Positions 1 to 13,000 of a stretch of DNA of 64,000 nt are shown here, one piece after another. Position 1 is the stretch's first letter, and each line of letters begins with the position of its first letter. Made by a program: the position numbers and the translations under genes. Source of the stretch: Anisus vortex (Eukaryota; Mollusca; Gastropoda; Planorbidae); the NCBI GenBank assembly GCA_949126835.1, contig OX421507.1, positions 27,354,822-27,418,821 of the forward strand. Reading direction: 5' to 3'. Under the pieces are notes generated by a model that did no database searches, was not told the origin of the DNA, and saw only the letters and a program-made list of their open reading frames with translations.

Positions 1-160
1 TAATTTCAAGATCATGATCAATCACTAAAGATTCTAACTTCAAGATCATGATCAATCACTAAAGATTCTAACTTCAAGATCATGATCAATCACTAAAGAT
101 TCTAACTTCAAGATCATGATCAATCACTAAAGATTCTAACTTCAAGATCATGATCAATCA
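1..160. repeat. 34-bp minisatellite, about 5 copies
   Basis: A 34-bp unit beginning ttcaagatcatgatcaatca repeats head to tail almost without change and runs to the left edge of the window. It lies in the CEP104 intron that follows the leftmost visible exon. From about 161 to 377 I see only AT-rich intron. Confidence 0.9.
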
Positions 161-377
161 AATAGAGATATAGACATAATCAATCAATTAGAATAATACA
201 TAGAAGTCAAGCTAGGCATAAATAACTACTAGCTAAGCTATAAAGGACTATATGAACAATTCAATAAGGGGGATTATGATGGTTTCCACTTTTACTTTGT
301 TATGCTGACTAGGTTATAATAATATAAATATATATAAGCAGTGGAGATATAAAACAATTTCAGGTGCAAAGGCTTAC

Positions 378-3300
378 CTGCGAGGTATGGGCCTCTCTTC
401 ATAATATGGAGGCGGTGTGCGCACTGACCGAGGAGGGGGCGGTAACTCTTCCAGCCGCGGAGGAGGAGTTGGGGTTCTGTATTGGCGAACAGGTTCTAAA
501 TCAATATGCTGAGGGTGTCGATTCTAAAATGAAACAAAAAAATTGCTCAAATTTATAAATACAATCAAACTTTAAATTTAACAAAAATAAAATTCAGCTT
601 TATTGATGAAAGCTTGGTTAAATCTTGCATTTTGAAATAGAGACAAAATCTAGTATTTACCGCTGACAGCTCTAAGAGATCATTCAGATTTAATTCTTTA
701 TACACCTGCAGCCTGTACTCATCCATCTGTAATTTCTTTAACCTGGCTTTATCGTAGTCTTCATTTTCTACTGCTTGTCGTTTCTCAACTTCCATTTTGC
801 CAAGTTTTTCACCTACCTTCAAAAATAATGTTTTTTTTACAAAGATTTAAATTTCCAATTAAATAAAACATGAAACAATGTAAATGCAATTTGTATACCG
901 GGTAGTTAGATCAATGACTGATTATGCTTTGATTCATGTTATTTCACAATACCATGTTTTGAGTTTGCAGCATTCAAAATTCTATTACTTCTGTTTTTGT
1001 TTTTTTTAATTATGTCGACTTTACTAATAACAGCTATAAGTAATGGAGAATTGTTAATTTTAAAGTTCACCAAAAAAAGGTTCAAAAGCCAAAACTTAAG
1101 TATATTATATTTTACAAATGTTTTTTTGTTAATATGTTACATCTGAACTAGTGAGCTTTAGATATCTTTGTTTAAATAAAAGTTAATCCATTTATCTTAT
1201 ATTTTATATATTAGAAACAGATATATAAATTATAGTATATGTATAATAATAAATAAACATAACTACTATATATGTAAACTTATATAAAAAATATTAAATA
1301 AGTTCATTAATCATGAGATAAAATATTTGTTGTTGTTTTTATTTTAAGGTTTGATATTACTTTAAAAAAATATTTATGCAATGATTTCATTATAATAACT
1401 TTATTTTAAAATGTATCCAAGGATTGTTCATTCAAATCACAAAAAGTTAGAAACCAATTTCCTTATCTTAAGGCCACTAGAAATTAAGATTTTTAGTTGT
1501 ATTTTTGGTTTAAAGTGAAATTCTGTGATGGGGGACCAGGTTTCCAGCACATTTCATTAGATTAGCAAAAGTTATAGCCCAAAGAAAATGTAAGCATTTT
1601 TTTTATCTGTAAAAATTTGAGATAATTAGGCCTTTAAGTTAAGTGAAAAAAACAACAAAGAAATATTTTTTTTAAAGATCTTACTTTCTGCAACTCTGTA
1701 ATAGCTTGTTTAAGTCGCTTTGCATAATCATATCTTTCTTCTGTAAAGAATAAAATTATTCAAATCATTTTGTTTAAGGCAATATTTAGACAATTGGAGA
1801 TTGTGACAATGTTAACAGACACATTTGTATTGTCTACCTAATTTTTATTACTGGCAGCTGGAGAATGTTCACCTTAACTGAGAATTACAATTTGGAACCA
1901 ATTTTGATCCCCAGAGTTTTGTGATTAACACAGATGTATTCTAGACAAGATCATTTCTCCCCTAAATATTTAGCATTTTTAACCTACAACACATAGGACA
2001 AAACTAATAGCTTACGTAAAACAGCTTCTTGCTTTTTTCTTTCCAATCGCCTGATGATCTGAGCTATTTCTGGATCCTGGTACATGTCAAAAGCTAAGTC
2101 ATCCAGCGGGGAAATATAATCTGGTCTGAAATAAGATTTATTTGTTTAAACTATCTTCATTGTATCATATTACAATAACAATATTTTAATTATACTTAAA
2201 TAGAAATCAAGGCTTTATGCTAATTTATAATGAAATGTCAATAAACAAATTAAAATTACTTGTTAAACAGTCCTTCTAAAGCAGGGTCTCTTTCAATCCT
2301 AGGGTCGTCTAAAAGAAGATCCTATGCAGAAAAAAATAATACATACTTTAAATTGAAGCCCATTGCACTAAAATGTATAGCAAAAACATCTCAAATTGAT
2401 ATTTTGATAAAAACAATTTAGGGAGAATAATTCAAGCAAAATACACAAATATTAATTAAAAGGTGAATGTGATATTTATACTTACTGGATCTGTTATGTC
2501 ATATGGTCTTCGTATCTCATCTCCAATAACATTGATTGCAATAATGCCCACCTATAAGGAAACAGTGGTTCGAATTTCAATATGATTGTTTGTAAGATGA
2601 AACATTGATGATAACAGATAAGCTTTTAATGACACTAACTTCATTGATGGAAGGACTCAATAATAATAATAAATTACTAGGGTTCCCATCATTACCTGGT
2701 TGTACAAGTTGTGTTTATTAACATGATTTTTGTGAATGTTCAGTTTCAGAAAATGTCCCACTGCATCCACGTGGACAGACTTGAGCTCTCTGGCTTTATA
2801 TCCAGTCTTTTCATTGTCAGAAAGAGAAACATACCTGAAAACAACAGCTTTGTACAATGTTTATTTATTGTGATTGATGTTGTGTATAGAATTTTGATTT
2901 GACAAAAAAAAACAGTTAAGAAAAAGTGATCTGTAACAAACAAATATACATGTCCAAAAGAAATTACAGAAAAGTTTAGTAAGCAGATCATATTCTAAAC
3001 CTGAATCATACTAGATCCTTAAGTTACAAAAAGACAAGACTTTGAATGGAATGGGCAGCAATTAGTGATGGTGCTTGATGTCAAGGGACTATGGAGAAAT
3101 AGTTAACTACTACACAATAGTCAATAGAAAAAACAACAACACCAGAATAAGATAATGAAGGAAGCAGAAGCAGTTTTAAAAGGGAATAAACACATGAAAT
3201 TTAATTTTAAAATTAATGGAAAAAAAAAACACAGGGTACTAAAATACATTTGTGACATTAGTATTTTGTATTTCCTCACTGGATGACAAATTTATAAGTT

Positions 3301-4528
3301 TTATAATATATTATATAGTAACAAACATATGACTACCAAATATGTAAAGTAGAAACTAGAAGAGAAGATGTGCTGAAAGAACTATATTTAGTCTGGAACT
3401 GTGTCCTTTTCAGTTAAAGTTTTACTCTCTGTGTAAGTGAAAAAGGAAAACAACAGATAGTAACGACTTACCCTAACCGAGCATATCGAGCACTTTCCAG
3501 GAGTAATGGTGCCCCATCTGGAACATCCCCCACAAAGAATTCTATTTTGGTAGCTTTTTGAAAAGTAACAAACAAAATAGTGATCAATTGCCAATACATT
3601 ATATAGAAAAAAAACACATTAAGAAATGCTTTCACTTTATACATTAGGTTTCCAAAGCAGAGAAAATAAACTTCAGTATATATTATTATATAATGTAAAT
3701 AAACGTTAGTATATATTATAATATAATGTAAATAAACTTCAGTATATATTATAATATAATGTAGCTTACGAATGAGAAACTGGTGAGACAATACTTGAAT
3801 TTTTCTTAATCTTGCACGAGATTCAAGTTGCAGTACCATATCTTGTGGATACAAACAAAATCTGTAAGGAAACAAAGGTGTAACTAAACAATTTACAATA
3901 GGAATGTACTCATAACAGTTAGAATAAAAAGGCTTTTATTTACAAAATTGAAATCATACATTTAAACAAAAAATTTTTAAGGTTTTTAGTTTAACCAATT
4001 GTATAGAGAGGATTTAACATAAAATATTTTTTTTTAGCTTTAGCATTCAAGAAATTTCCCAAAAGAGATGGAAATGGATTGGCCACACACTCAGAAAACC
4101 AGCATACATTGTCACTCGGCAAGCGCTCACTTAAACCCCCATGGCAAAAGGAAAAGAGGTAGGCCGAGAAACACCTGGAGGCGCGATAAAGAAACTGATG
4201 TTAAAAAGCTAGGGCTTAACTGGAGTCAGATAGAGAAATTGTTTAAGGATCGTCATACCTGGAGGACTCTTGTTTGCGGCCTATGTCCCAGGTGGGGCAA
4301 AAGGCATTTATAAGTAAGTATATAAGCATTAATTTTTTTAAATGTTCAATATTATAATATTAATAACATTTCTTTTGAGCCTCTAGCCCCGAGAAATCAA
4401 AATGCAAAATATTACCGTGCAGATTGCCATCCTTTAGTTAAAGGACTGTGATGATTAAGTTCATTTGCTCTATAGATATCATCCTGGCCTGAAGCATGGA
4501 TGACTTTAAAATTTAGCTTGTGAGGCAT
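378..4528 (-). CDS. CEP104: CEP104, centrosomal/ciliary-tip protein, N-terminal part (10 exons, continues off the left edge)
   Basis: Minus-strand exons with GT-AG borders and matching phases: 4416-4528 (ATG at 4528), 3770-3861, 3472-3553, 2696-2834, 2486-2551, 2260-2321, 2016-2125, 1685-1740, 661-816 and 378-523. They give about 340 codons, ending at a donor, so the rest lies left of the window. The protein starts [17 protein letters not shown] and contains [33 protein letters not shown] and [18 protein letters not shown], which are hallmark stretches of the CEP104 jelly-roll domain and the linker after it. A charged helical, probably coiled-coil region follows ([20 protein letters not shown]), then a proline-rich tail ([17 protein letters not shown]). 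In the family, CEP104 binds CP110/CEP97, EB1 and NEK1 at centrioles and cilium tips; its TOG and zinc-finger regions would be outside this window. Intron 1 holds a LINE fragment. Identification is secure; exon edges were read by eye. Confidence 0.93.
3663..3763. repeat. AT-rich tandem repeat, about 3 copies of 30-33 bp
   Basis: Units resembling aaataaacttcagtatatat occur three times in a row directly beside the donor of CEP104 exon 2, inside intron 2. Confidence 0.75.
4036..4315 (+). mobile_element. LINE reverse-transcriptase C-terminal fragment
   Basis: A plus-strand fragment with the common LINE C-terminus: a [16 protein letters not shown] stretch, then a frameshift near 4130, then [18 protein letters not shown] and [14 protein letters not shown]. 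It sits in CEP104 intron 1 opposite to the gene. It is a dead, 5'-truncated copy, probably of a CR1- or RTE-related LINE; the clade cannot be fixed from this much. Confidence 0.8.
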
Positions 4529-4989
4529 TGCGAAAGAACCCTCTTTAGTGAAGCTGTTGACTGAAAATCATATACAAATTAGAAAATGTCTAAAAACAAA
4601 AAGCTGAAATACTAATGTCACAATGTTATAGAATTATAGGTCAAGCAATATTAATTGGTATAGTGGATCAAAGTGTCAAATTAGAACTTTACTACAAATA
4701 TTGGAGTTCAACAAATGTTAAGCTTTAAAATCTTAAGAGTTTTAAGAGTGTGTAGAATTTTCTATAATTAAGTCCATTGAGTAGATTGATAGGTTTAATT
4801 TCATTGTACATTTATTTGTTTGCTTTATATGTTGCCAGGTGCTACTGTAAATGTTAATATATATATATATATGATTAGTAACAAAGAGAAATCAATGTAG
4901 GCCTATATAAACTCCTTCAAAGGCCTGTTTTCTTTTTTTATTTTAGATTTTTTTGTATTATAATGTAAAGATAATAGATTGATGACAAT

Positions 4990-5285
4990 ACATGCTTATA
5001 TCTTAGCCTGTCTTTTACAGGTGCTCCTTTTATAAATAAGAAATTCTTGTGTCCTACAAACATTTGACTCAAATGATTTGAGTCTAGTCTTACATTTTAA
5101 TTAGTGTTTTAAATGATGTTCAGTTTCTGGTTTTCCTGATTTATTCAAGTAACCCATTCCATGCCCAGATGCCACTTGGGAAGAAAGTGTACTTTTATGC
5201 ATTTTTTCTTGCATATGGGATTAGAAAAGTGTTTTTGTCCTTATGTTTATCTGAGCATTGTAATAGTAATTGTTTATCATAGTAT
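4990..5285 (-). mobile_element. LINE 3'-end fragment (same family as the 23.1-24.2 kb copy)
   Basis: The reverse strand matches the 3' end of the LINE at 23066-24190: the tract encoding a [15 protein letters not shown] motif (near 5150-5200, decayed) and a decayed aaggagc...ctgtaa...tataag tail near 4993-5030. A separate plus-strand copy of the same tail lies at about 5378-5412. Confidence 0.7.
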
Positions 5286-7083
5286 AGTAGGCCTATACTA
5301 GTAGGTAGTAGTAGGCCTATACTATATAGCCTATTATAATTATTATATATAGTAGCGCCTACATTATATATATATATCTTCTCTATAGAAGGAGCGTCTG
5401 TAATGTATAAAAGATATCCTATATTATACTGATTAGATATAGTCAGTGAATAGATGAATTAGATGAATCGATTCTAATACTAAGTAATACTAATACAGTT
5501 TATACAGTATACAGTAATAGAAATAGAATACCCACAATCATTTGTCATTCTCACACCGACTCGCCGAGAAGAATTAGAGTGATTAGACGATTAGAATGAA
5601 AAAGCTCACGTATCGGTATGAGTCTATGAGTACATGTCAGTCTGAGTATGTATAGTAGCCTTCTATAGGAGTATAGGACAGTATAGGCCTACTACTGTAT
5701 ATACTGTATATACTGTATACTATCATACTATGTCAAGTATGTCTGATTCTGATGTCTGGAAACTAAAAGTAGGCTAAAAATAAAAATGTAAGCTGAACTC
5801 TGTATTATTCTACTGACTCCTCTGTTCTGTGTTCAGTATAGTTAGCCCATGCCCACGCTATTCACTATTATAATTATAATAAGAGTAAAGTAGTAATAAT
5901 CTAATAATACATAAAATAAAGTGTCATGTAGGCCTAAGCCCTAAGCATAAAAAAGGCTTTAAATTATAACTTAGAAATATTACTGTAGGCAGAGTAGGTC
6001 AGTAGGTGTCGAGTCAAAACAAAAGGATAATACACTGTTAGTGACCACTAAAATAAACTTTGTTATTAATATAAAGATATTAAAATGTAAAATGATCTAT
6101 ACAAACATAATAGCCAATAAATAAAATATCATACCTAGGCATTTGTAGCTTATTTACAGTAAATATCATACACTTGACAACCATTAACTTCGAAAATTTG
6201 TGTACATTGGATAGCAATGGCGCTTAATCTCCCAAAAGAACGAGATGAGATTTTAAATTCAAAATTAATTTTGTCTTTTAAAATAATTAAAAATATTAAA
6301 TATAATTTGTAATTATTATAACATTTTAATAAACATTTTATTTATTGAAAAAGTATTTTCTTACTAACGTAGAAAATATAAATAAAATCAATAAGGCTAA
6401 TTGCCGACAAACAAAGCAAAGCCGAAAAGCACAAAATTACACCGTAATTTAACATTGATTATGAATGTTTTTTCCTTTAGAAAAAAAAATAATGGCATAA
6501 ATGGTACACCTTTTCTAATCAAATAGTCTATTAATTAAGGTTGATAGTTAAAGAGTAAGATTTGAGTAAGCGAGATAAGAAATGCATGCTTTTATATTGT
6601 AGGGTAGGCCCACAGACTATAGTCTATACTCAAGATCTATATTCACTATAAACCAACTATAAATGCCTAATTAGCCACTTTAGATCTACTATATTGACAT
6701 TAAACATAGGTTGGAGCATCGGTTATTTAAATTTAACAATTTTAGGTTTGTCTTTCCAAGAAATACTGTTTATGTAGACAGTCTTTAATTTGTACAAATT
6801 AACAAATTGCTGCGGACGCCCAAACAAAGGCTTGCGCAGAGTATTTTCAGGGAAAAAAACATATTTATTTTCATAAAATTACTTTGTGGCTTTAAATTTG
6901 ATTTATTTTCAGTCAATATTTACATAATTACTCTGGGCCCACACCCTCGTGTTTGGTGGAGTAACTGAACTGTAATAAAATAGGCAATATTATAAATAGG
7001 TATTTAAAAATGAACTTGATTAGCTGTACGTTGAGTTAACTGGCGAGTTCACTAACAGCCTTTTCCGGTTTAGACTATAAACT
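5286..7083. other. Intergenic region between divergent CEP104 and SSR3, with a possible 5' UTR exon of CEP104
   Basis: The 5286-5760 part is low-complexity AT-rich DNA with many short palindromes (taggccta, tatactgtatac). Around 6130-6230, the reverse strand offers a donor (gcctag|gtatgatatt) that could end a non-coding first exon of CEP104. No coding exon is seen. A shared bidirectional promoter between about 6230 and 7083 is plausible, but no TATA box was identified. Confidence 0.4.
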
Positions 7084-10000
7084 ATGAACATGGCTGGTGG
7101 AAAACAAAACAAGCTTTCACGTGAAGAAGAATTGTTACTTCAAGATTTTAGTAGAAATGTATCTACAAAGTCTTCGGCGCTGTTCTACGGCAACGCTTTA
7201 ATAGTGTCTGCCATTCCTATGTGTAAGCATCATTATTTATATAGTTTTTTTTAACGTGTATTCACATTTTTACTTTACCGGTCTATGTGACGTGGCTACG
7301 TCAGAGAGTGAGCACCCACTAACTAAATTTTAAAATAAAAAGTAAAGTATCGGTATTTGTATTGTGGCTTGCTCTGCCGCTTGCTCAAATAGTAATCTTC
7401 TAAAATTTGTTTAGGATTAATGGCCAATGAATTTTTTACCTTGAAGCCGGCTGGTCCAGCGGTTAGTTCACCGGACTCGGGGACTGTGTCAACCAAAAAC
7501 CAACTGACAGGTCGCGGGTTCTATCCCTGCCACAGACGGATCCCTGTCGCCCTGCAGGAGTTTTGGGCCTAGTGGACGTAATAATCTTCTATCTAGAAGG
7601 AACGTCTGTAAACTTATAAAATATAAGATCATGACCATTATTTCAGAATGGCTGAGACAAGGATAGGGTTCTGAAATTTTTTTTTTACTTTTTTGTTGGT
7701 AAAAATTGATAACACGAAGAGAGTAAATTGCTAGAAACATAATAACTTACCTTATTAGAAAATTGAATTCTTAAAGTAATTGTATTCATTTGTAATATTA
7801 ATCCATAACAAAAAGTTTCATCAACTTGTAAGTCCATAATATTGCACAATATAATTGCAATAAAATATTGAATTACAATGAATTGAAGCACACATTTATG
7901 GCCTATGTATTAAACATATTTTTATGAAACTATAATAAATAAATATTTATACTATATCTGAGAAAAATGTTGGAATGAATGATAGAAAGATAAACTCTTT
8001 AGTCTTAACTCAGCCTCAGGTATGGCAAAGTAAAGGAAAAATTTTAATTTACCAGAAAAAAAATTCCTTTGTAAATTGCCAAGGATATTGTAAAAATTAA
8101 GCAATTAGTGTTGTTGTCTGCTTTTATTAAATGTATTTCTCTGTTCTGAAAATAGGCCTATGTAACTTTCGTATTTTAATATGAATGCATAGTATCAAAT
8201 ACTAGTAGACATATATAAGTTTAAAAAAAAACATTTTAATTTTGTAATTAACAAATTTCCTAAAAAAAATAATATTTTTTCAGGGCTATTTTGGAGGATA
8301 CACCAAATGGACTTGTACCAGTCAGCCATTGTTTTTGTCATTGGAACATTTATCAGCACCTACCTTGTAGCATATGCCTATCGTAATGTCAAGTTTATTC
8401 TTAAACACAAGTAAGTATCAAATACAGGCCTATATATTAATATATATAATTACCTATGTTTGTTTATATATTTATATATTATTAAATGTTTGTCCTCTAT
8501 AAGGCTCCTAAGCCCTTTGACTAATAGGGCCAAATGTTAAATGTATAGATTGGAAATGACCTCCAAAAGAAATTTTTATTATATAAACAATATTGCTTAA
8601 TTCGTTAATTTATTTTTTAAGATAAACTTAGACCTATTACTAATCACCGTATGGTAAGGTTCTAAACTGAGTGCCATTTCAGAATGATCTCCATTTGAAA
8701 TGCTTTCAATAAAAAAAAAGAACAATAACTAATTATTGAAAGATACATTCTCACTACAGTTTTTAGTGTAATAGTGTTAGTTCTTTTTTTCTTTCTCTCT
8801 TAACAAAACACATTGTAATTATTCGTTTCTCCGTCATTTTAACAGGCATAACCACTAGTAATAATATAAATATATATACCAGGTATATATATGTGTATGC
8901 GTACACCCATTGTTTTTTTTTAGCTAGAAAAAATGCTGAGAACTGTTAATAAATTATCCTATTATACAAATTTTCTAAGAAATGATTTTACATGTACAAT
9001 AACAGGATTGCACTGAAGAGGGAGGATGCTGTTGCTAAAGAAATGATGAAGAAACTTGCTGATGACAAAAGGATGACCAAGAAAGAAAAAGATGAAAGGT
9101 ATGTCTTTTTCAACTCTTTAATATTAACATTGCAAACGTTTCTTTTATAATACAAATGCCTTAAATACAAGCATACGTGTGTGATGTATCGTTATCGTAA
9201 AACTCAAAGTCGGACTTTTCATAATTTGTTTAACTTACAAATGAATAATGGGTTATTCCTAGAGCAAAAAGGTATGACTAGCAAATCCTTAAAAGGCTAA
9301 AATCTGCACTTTCTGTTATTACATTGAGCTAAAACCTATCCCATAGAGTAGCCTGCAGGTGGCAACACGTTCTGGAGAATGTCTAAAAAAAAATCAGTTT
9401 TGTCTGATTTTTAATAGCAACTGCACACTTTTTTGTAACATGGAACATTTATAAACACATTCTGTCCATTTTTCATCCCCAACATCTGACCTAAAACCAA
9501 TAATCATTTTTTTCTGTTTTCTTTTTTCATTTTCATTGTACTTTATGGTGCCATTCTAAAATCCATTATATTATCTTTGCTTTTCTGTGTGGCAAATTTT
9601 TCTGAAGTAAGTAAATTAAAGTACCCATCGGACCAAACTGATCAAAGGGCTGGTGAAGCAGCGTTCATCAGTTTCTGTGGCTAATTATAATAGAATTGTG
9701 TTAAATAAAAGTTTTGATAGAAATGCAAAGAAAGTATTTAATTGAACAACTGTTTTTCTTTTAATATTTAATTCCTTTATATGCATTTTTTGTTTTGTAC
9801 TTATTGATAGGAAGGGAAGAGGGTGAGAATAATTTGATGTCTGAGTCTGATTAAAATAAACATTTTTTGTTTTGTACTTTTTGCTAGGAAGGGAAGAGGG
9901 TGAGAATAATTTGATGTCTGAGTGATTAAAATGAACATTTTTTGTTTTGTACTTTTTGATAGGAAGGGAAGAGGGTGAGAATAATTTGATGTCTGAGTTT

Positions 10001-13000
10001 GATTAAAATGAACATTTTTGTTTTGTACTTTTTGCTAGGAAGGGAAGAGGGTGAGAATAATTTGATGTCTGAGTTTGATTAAAATGAAAATTTTTTGTTT
10101 TGTACTTTTTGATAGGAAGGGAAGAGGGTGAGAATAATTTGATGTCTGAGTCTAATTAAAATAAACATTTTTTGTTTTGTACTTTTTGATAGGAAGGGAA
10201 GAGGGTGAGAATAATTTGATGTCTGAGTTTGATTAAAATGAACATTTTTTGTTTTGTACTTTTTGATAGGAAGGGAAGAGGGTGAGAATAATTTGATGTC
10301 TGAGTTTGATTAAAATAAACATTTTTTGTTTTGTACTTTTTGATAGGAAGGGAAGAGGGTGAGAATAATTTGATGTCTGAGTTTGATTAAAATAAACATT
10401 TTTTGTTTTCTTCTAGGGTTCTGTGGAAAAAGAATGAAGTTGCTGATTATGAGGCTACAACATTTTCAATTTTCTACAATAATGCATTATACTTGGTACT
10501 GCTGATTGTGGCTTCATTTTTCCTGCTGAAAAATTTTAATCCAGTGGTGTATCCTTTTGTTTTTTCATTTTGTTACTATAAATAAATGTCAATAACCCAG
10601 GTTTAGTTATCATTCAGGATATTTTCCAGCAATGGTCGCTTTGAGGTTGGGATAAATTATGGCTAGTCACAGCTTTTTATAATGTTCATTCATCCAGGGT
10701 TCCCACGCTTCCGGGAAAGTCGGGAATTAGACGGGAATTCAGTAAAATTTTATCCGGCCGTAAAAGACGGGATTTAGAAAGGAAAAAGGTCTAAAAAGCC
10801 GGGAAAAAAAAAGAAGACAAAGACTCAAAACAAAAATGTCACAGATGCATATATAGTTTCTCCTCGCCGAATGTGTATTTTTCGATCATTAGCGCCGTTT
10901 TTTGTGTTTTCCACCCAATGCACACTGAGAATTTAAAACAAAGGGATAGGCGAATCTATTCCTAAATATATCGAGGTCGGAGGACTAGTTCACTATGTTT
11001 TACGTTTTTTGTTTGTGATCATTCATTTAATCCTTTAGCAATCTCGCCGTTTTTTTAACACTTATGCCTACTTTCGGTAATTTTCTGACTTGGCTTTGCT
11101 GATTTTCTTTAAGGCAAGTATCTTGTATTGTTTTGTTTTATATTTAAAAATGCATAGGATAAGCCTAGGCCTATTCGTAGTGATTCTTACTGCTACTGTC
11201 CACTGTCGTAAGTTCCAAAAATACAAGATCAAAGGTCAAGGACGGGTCAACGTCCTCAATGTTATTAATTTTATATCAGATTAAATCCAGCCATGATGAT
11301 TTTGATCAATTGACCATTTACAAAAACAAAATCATTCTTCTTTTAGTCTTAGTAAGCCTAAGCCTTCGCCCATTACTATAAGTCTTCCATTATATATTAG
11401 ACTATACTTGAAGCCGGCTGGTCCAGCGGTTAGTTCACCGGCCTGTCAGCCAAAAACCAACTGACAGGTCGCGGGTTCTATCCCTGCCACCGACGGATCC
11501 CTGTCGCCCTGCAGGAGTTTTGGGCCTAGTGGACGTAAAAATCTTATGTCTAGAAGGAACGTCTGTAAACTTATAAGATATACTTGACTTTAGACTTTAT
11601 GTAATTAATTATGCCTACTTGGGTTAAAGCGGCCGATTTTGCCTAAGACAAAGATGACCTAGTTTTGTCTCGCGAAAAAAAATTATTTTAGAATGTTTTC
11701 AATCTTTTGTTCATCTTATGGCAAATGTAGGCCTACTATCATTTAAGAACACATTAAATTGGAATTTTCGCTCACAATTGTTTTAAATATTATATAAGAG
11801 TCATTTATTTAAATATTAGGCTAAGGCTCTGATAAAATGAATTGACGAACATCTCCTAGTAACCGTAGCCATAGCGTCATAGCCATTGGTTTGCCACTTG
11901 CCATAGATCTAGTAGTAGTTAATGGGCTAATGTGAATGTCCGATTTTCGCGTCGGAATTTGTTGCTAAGAAACTATAGTTCTAGTCCATGCCTAATTTTG
12001 TTTAGACAGTTGTTTGAATGTGGTTTCAAAATTTATTTAAGTGTAGGCCTATAGGCTAACTATGATTGGGGTTTCAAAACTTAAACATGTATAGTTGTAT
12101 ACAATGTATATTTAGGCCCTAGTAGTTTGTTTGATTTTAGTTTTGATGTCTTTGACTTTGAAGTTTGTGACCTCGAATTCACTGATTCTGCATATCATAA
12201 AATAAAAATAGGAAATATTGATGTATTTGCAATCAAGCTTTTTCATGATATGGATAAATAATTGGACTAATTATATCATTTTTAATTTATTTTAAAAAAT
12301 GGACGCAAAGGTTTTTTAATTAAAAAGTACGAAATGTATATAAAGCTAGGGGGATCACTCTTAATTATTTTTAATCCTTAAGTCAGACCCAGTTGTCTTT
12401 TTTTGTCTTTGTTACTAGGCTTACAAAATATTTTTTTCAATTAGTTACCTACTTTTAGTAAATGAGATACTAATAGTAGCCTCTCTTAAAGACATTTCTA
12501 GTGATATTTAGCAAGATAATATTGACTTAGAGCTAAGCAACACTAATATCATCATGATTTTGGCTTTGTATGTTATTAAGAAGACTTATTTGCCTATTTA
12601 TATTTATAATATAAAACACTTTGTGTGTCTTTCCCAGTCATTATCAATGAAGATAAGACATCAGAAACTACACACCTATTGCAAAGCCCTCCACATTTCT
12701 CTCAAAACAAAAGCATTGGGAGAAATGACAAGTGTCATTGAGGAGAAAATAAAAGTTGTACAAAATTAATAATTTTGTGATTAAAGTTTATTATCTGTAA
12801 AAGATTTAATTGAATTATTAAATCTGAATTGTCAGTTTATGTTGTGTTTAGACTTTATGTAAGAAGAATTATACTCGTTATATAGTAAATTTAAATTCAT
12901 TTTGGTGACCAGGAATTTTGCTCTTATAGCAAGGAAATAGTCAGGAAACAGTCAGGATTTTTTTTTCTAAAAAAGAGTGGGAACCCTGTTCATCGCTCTT

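Noticed and set aside
364..558. Plus-strand open frame opposite CEP104
   Set aside because: It is the antisense shadow of the proline-rich CEP104 exon at 378-523.
7466..7530. Functional tRNA genes at 7466 and 11430
   Set aside because: A and B boxes are present, but the cloverleaf is not intact and the bodies continue into a repeated SINE tail.
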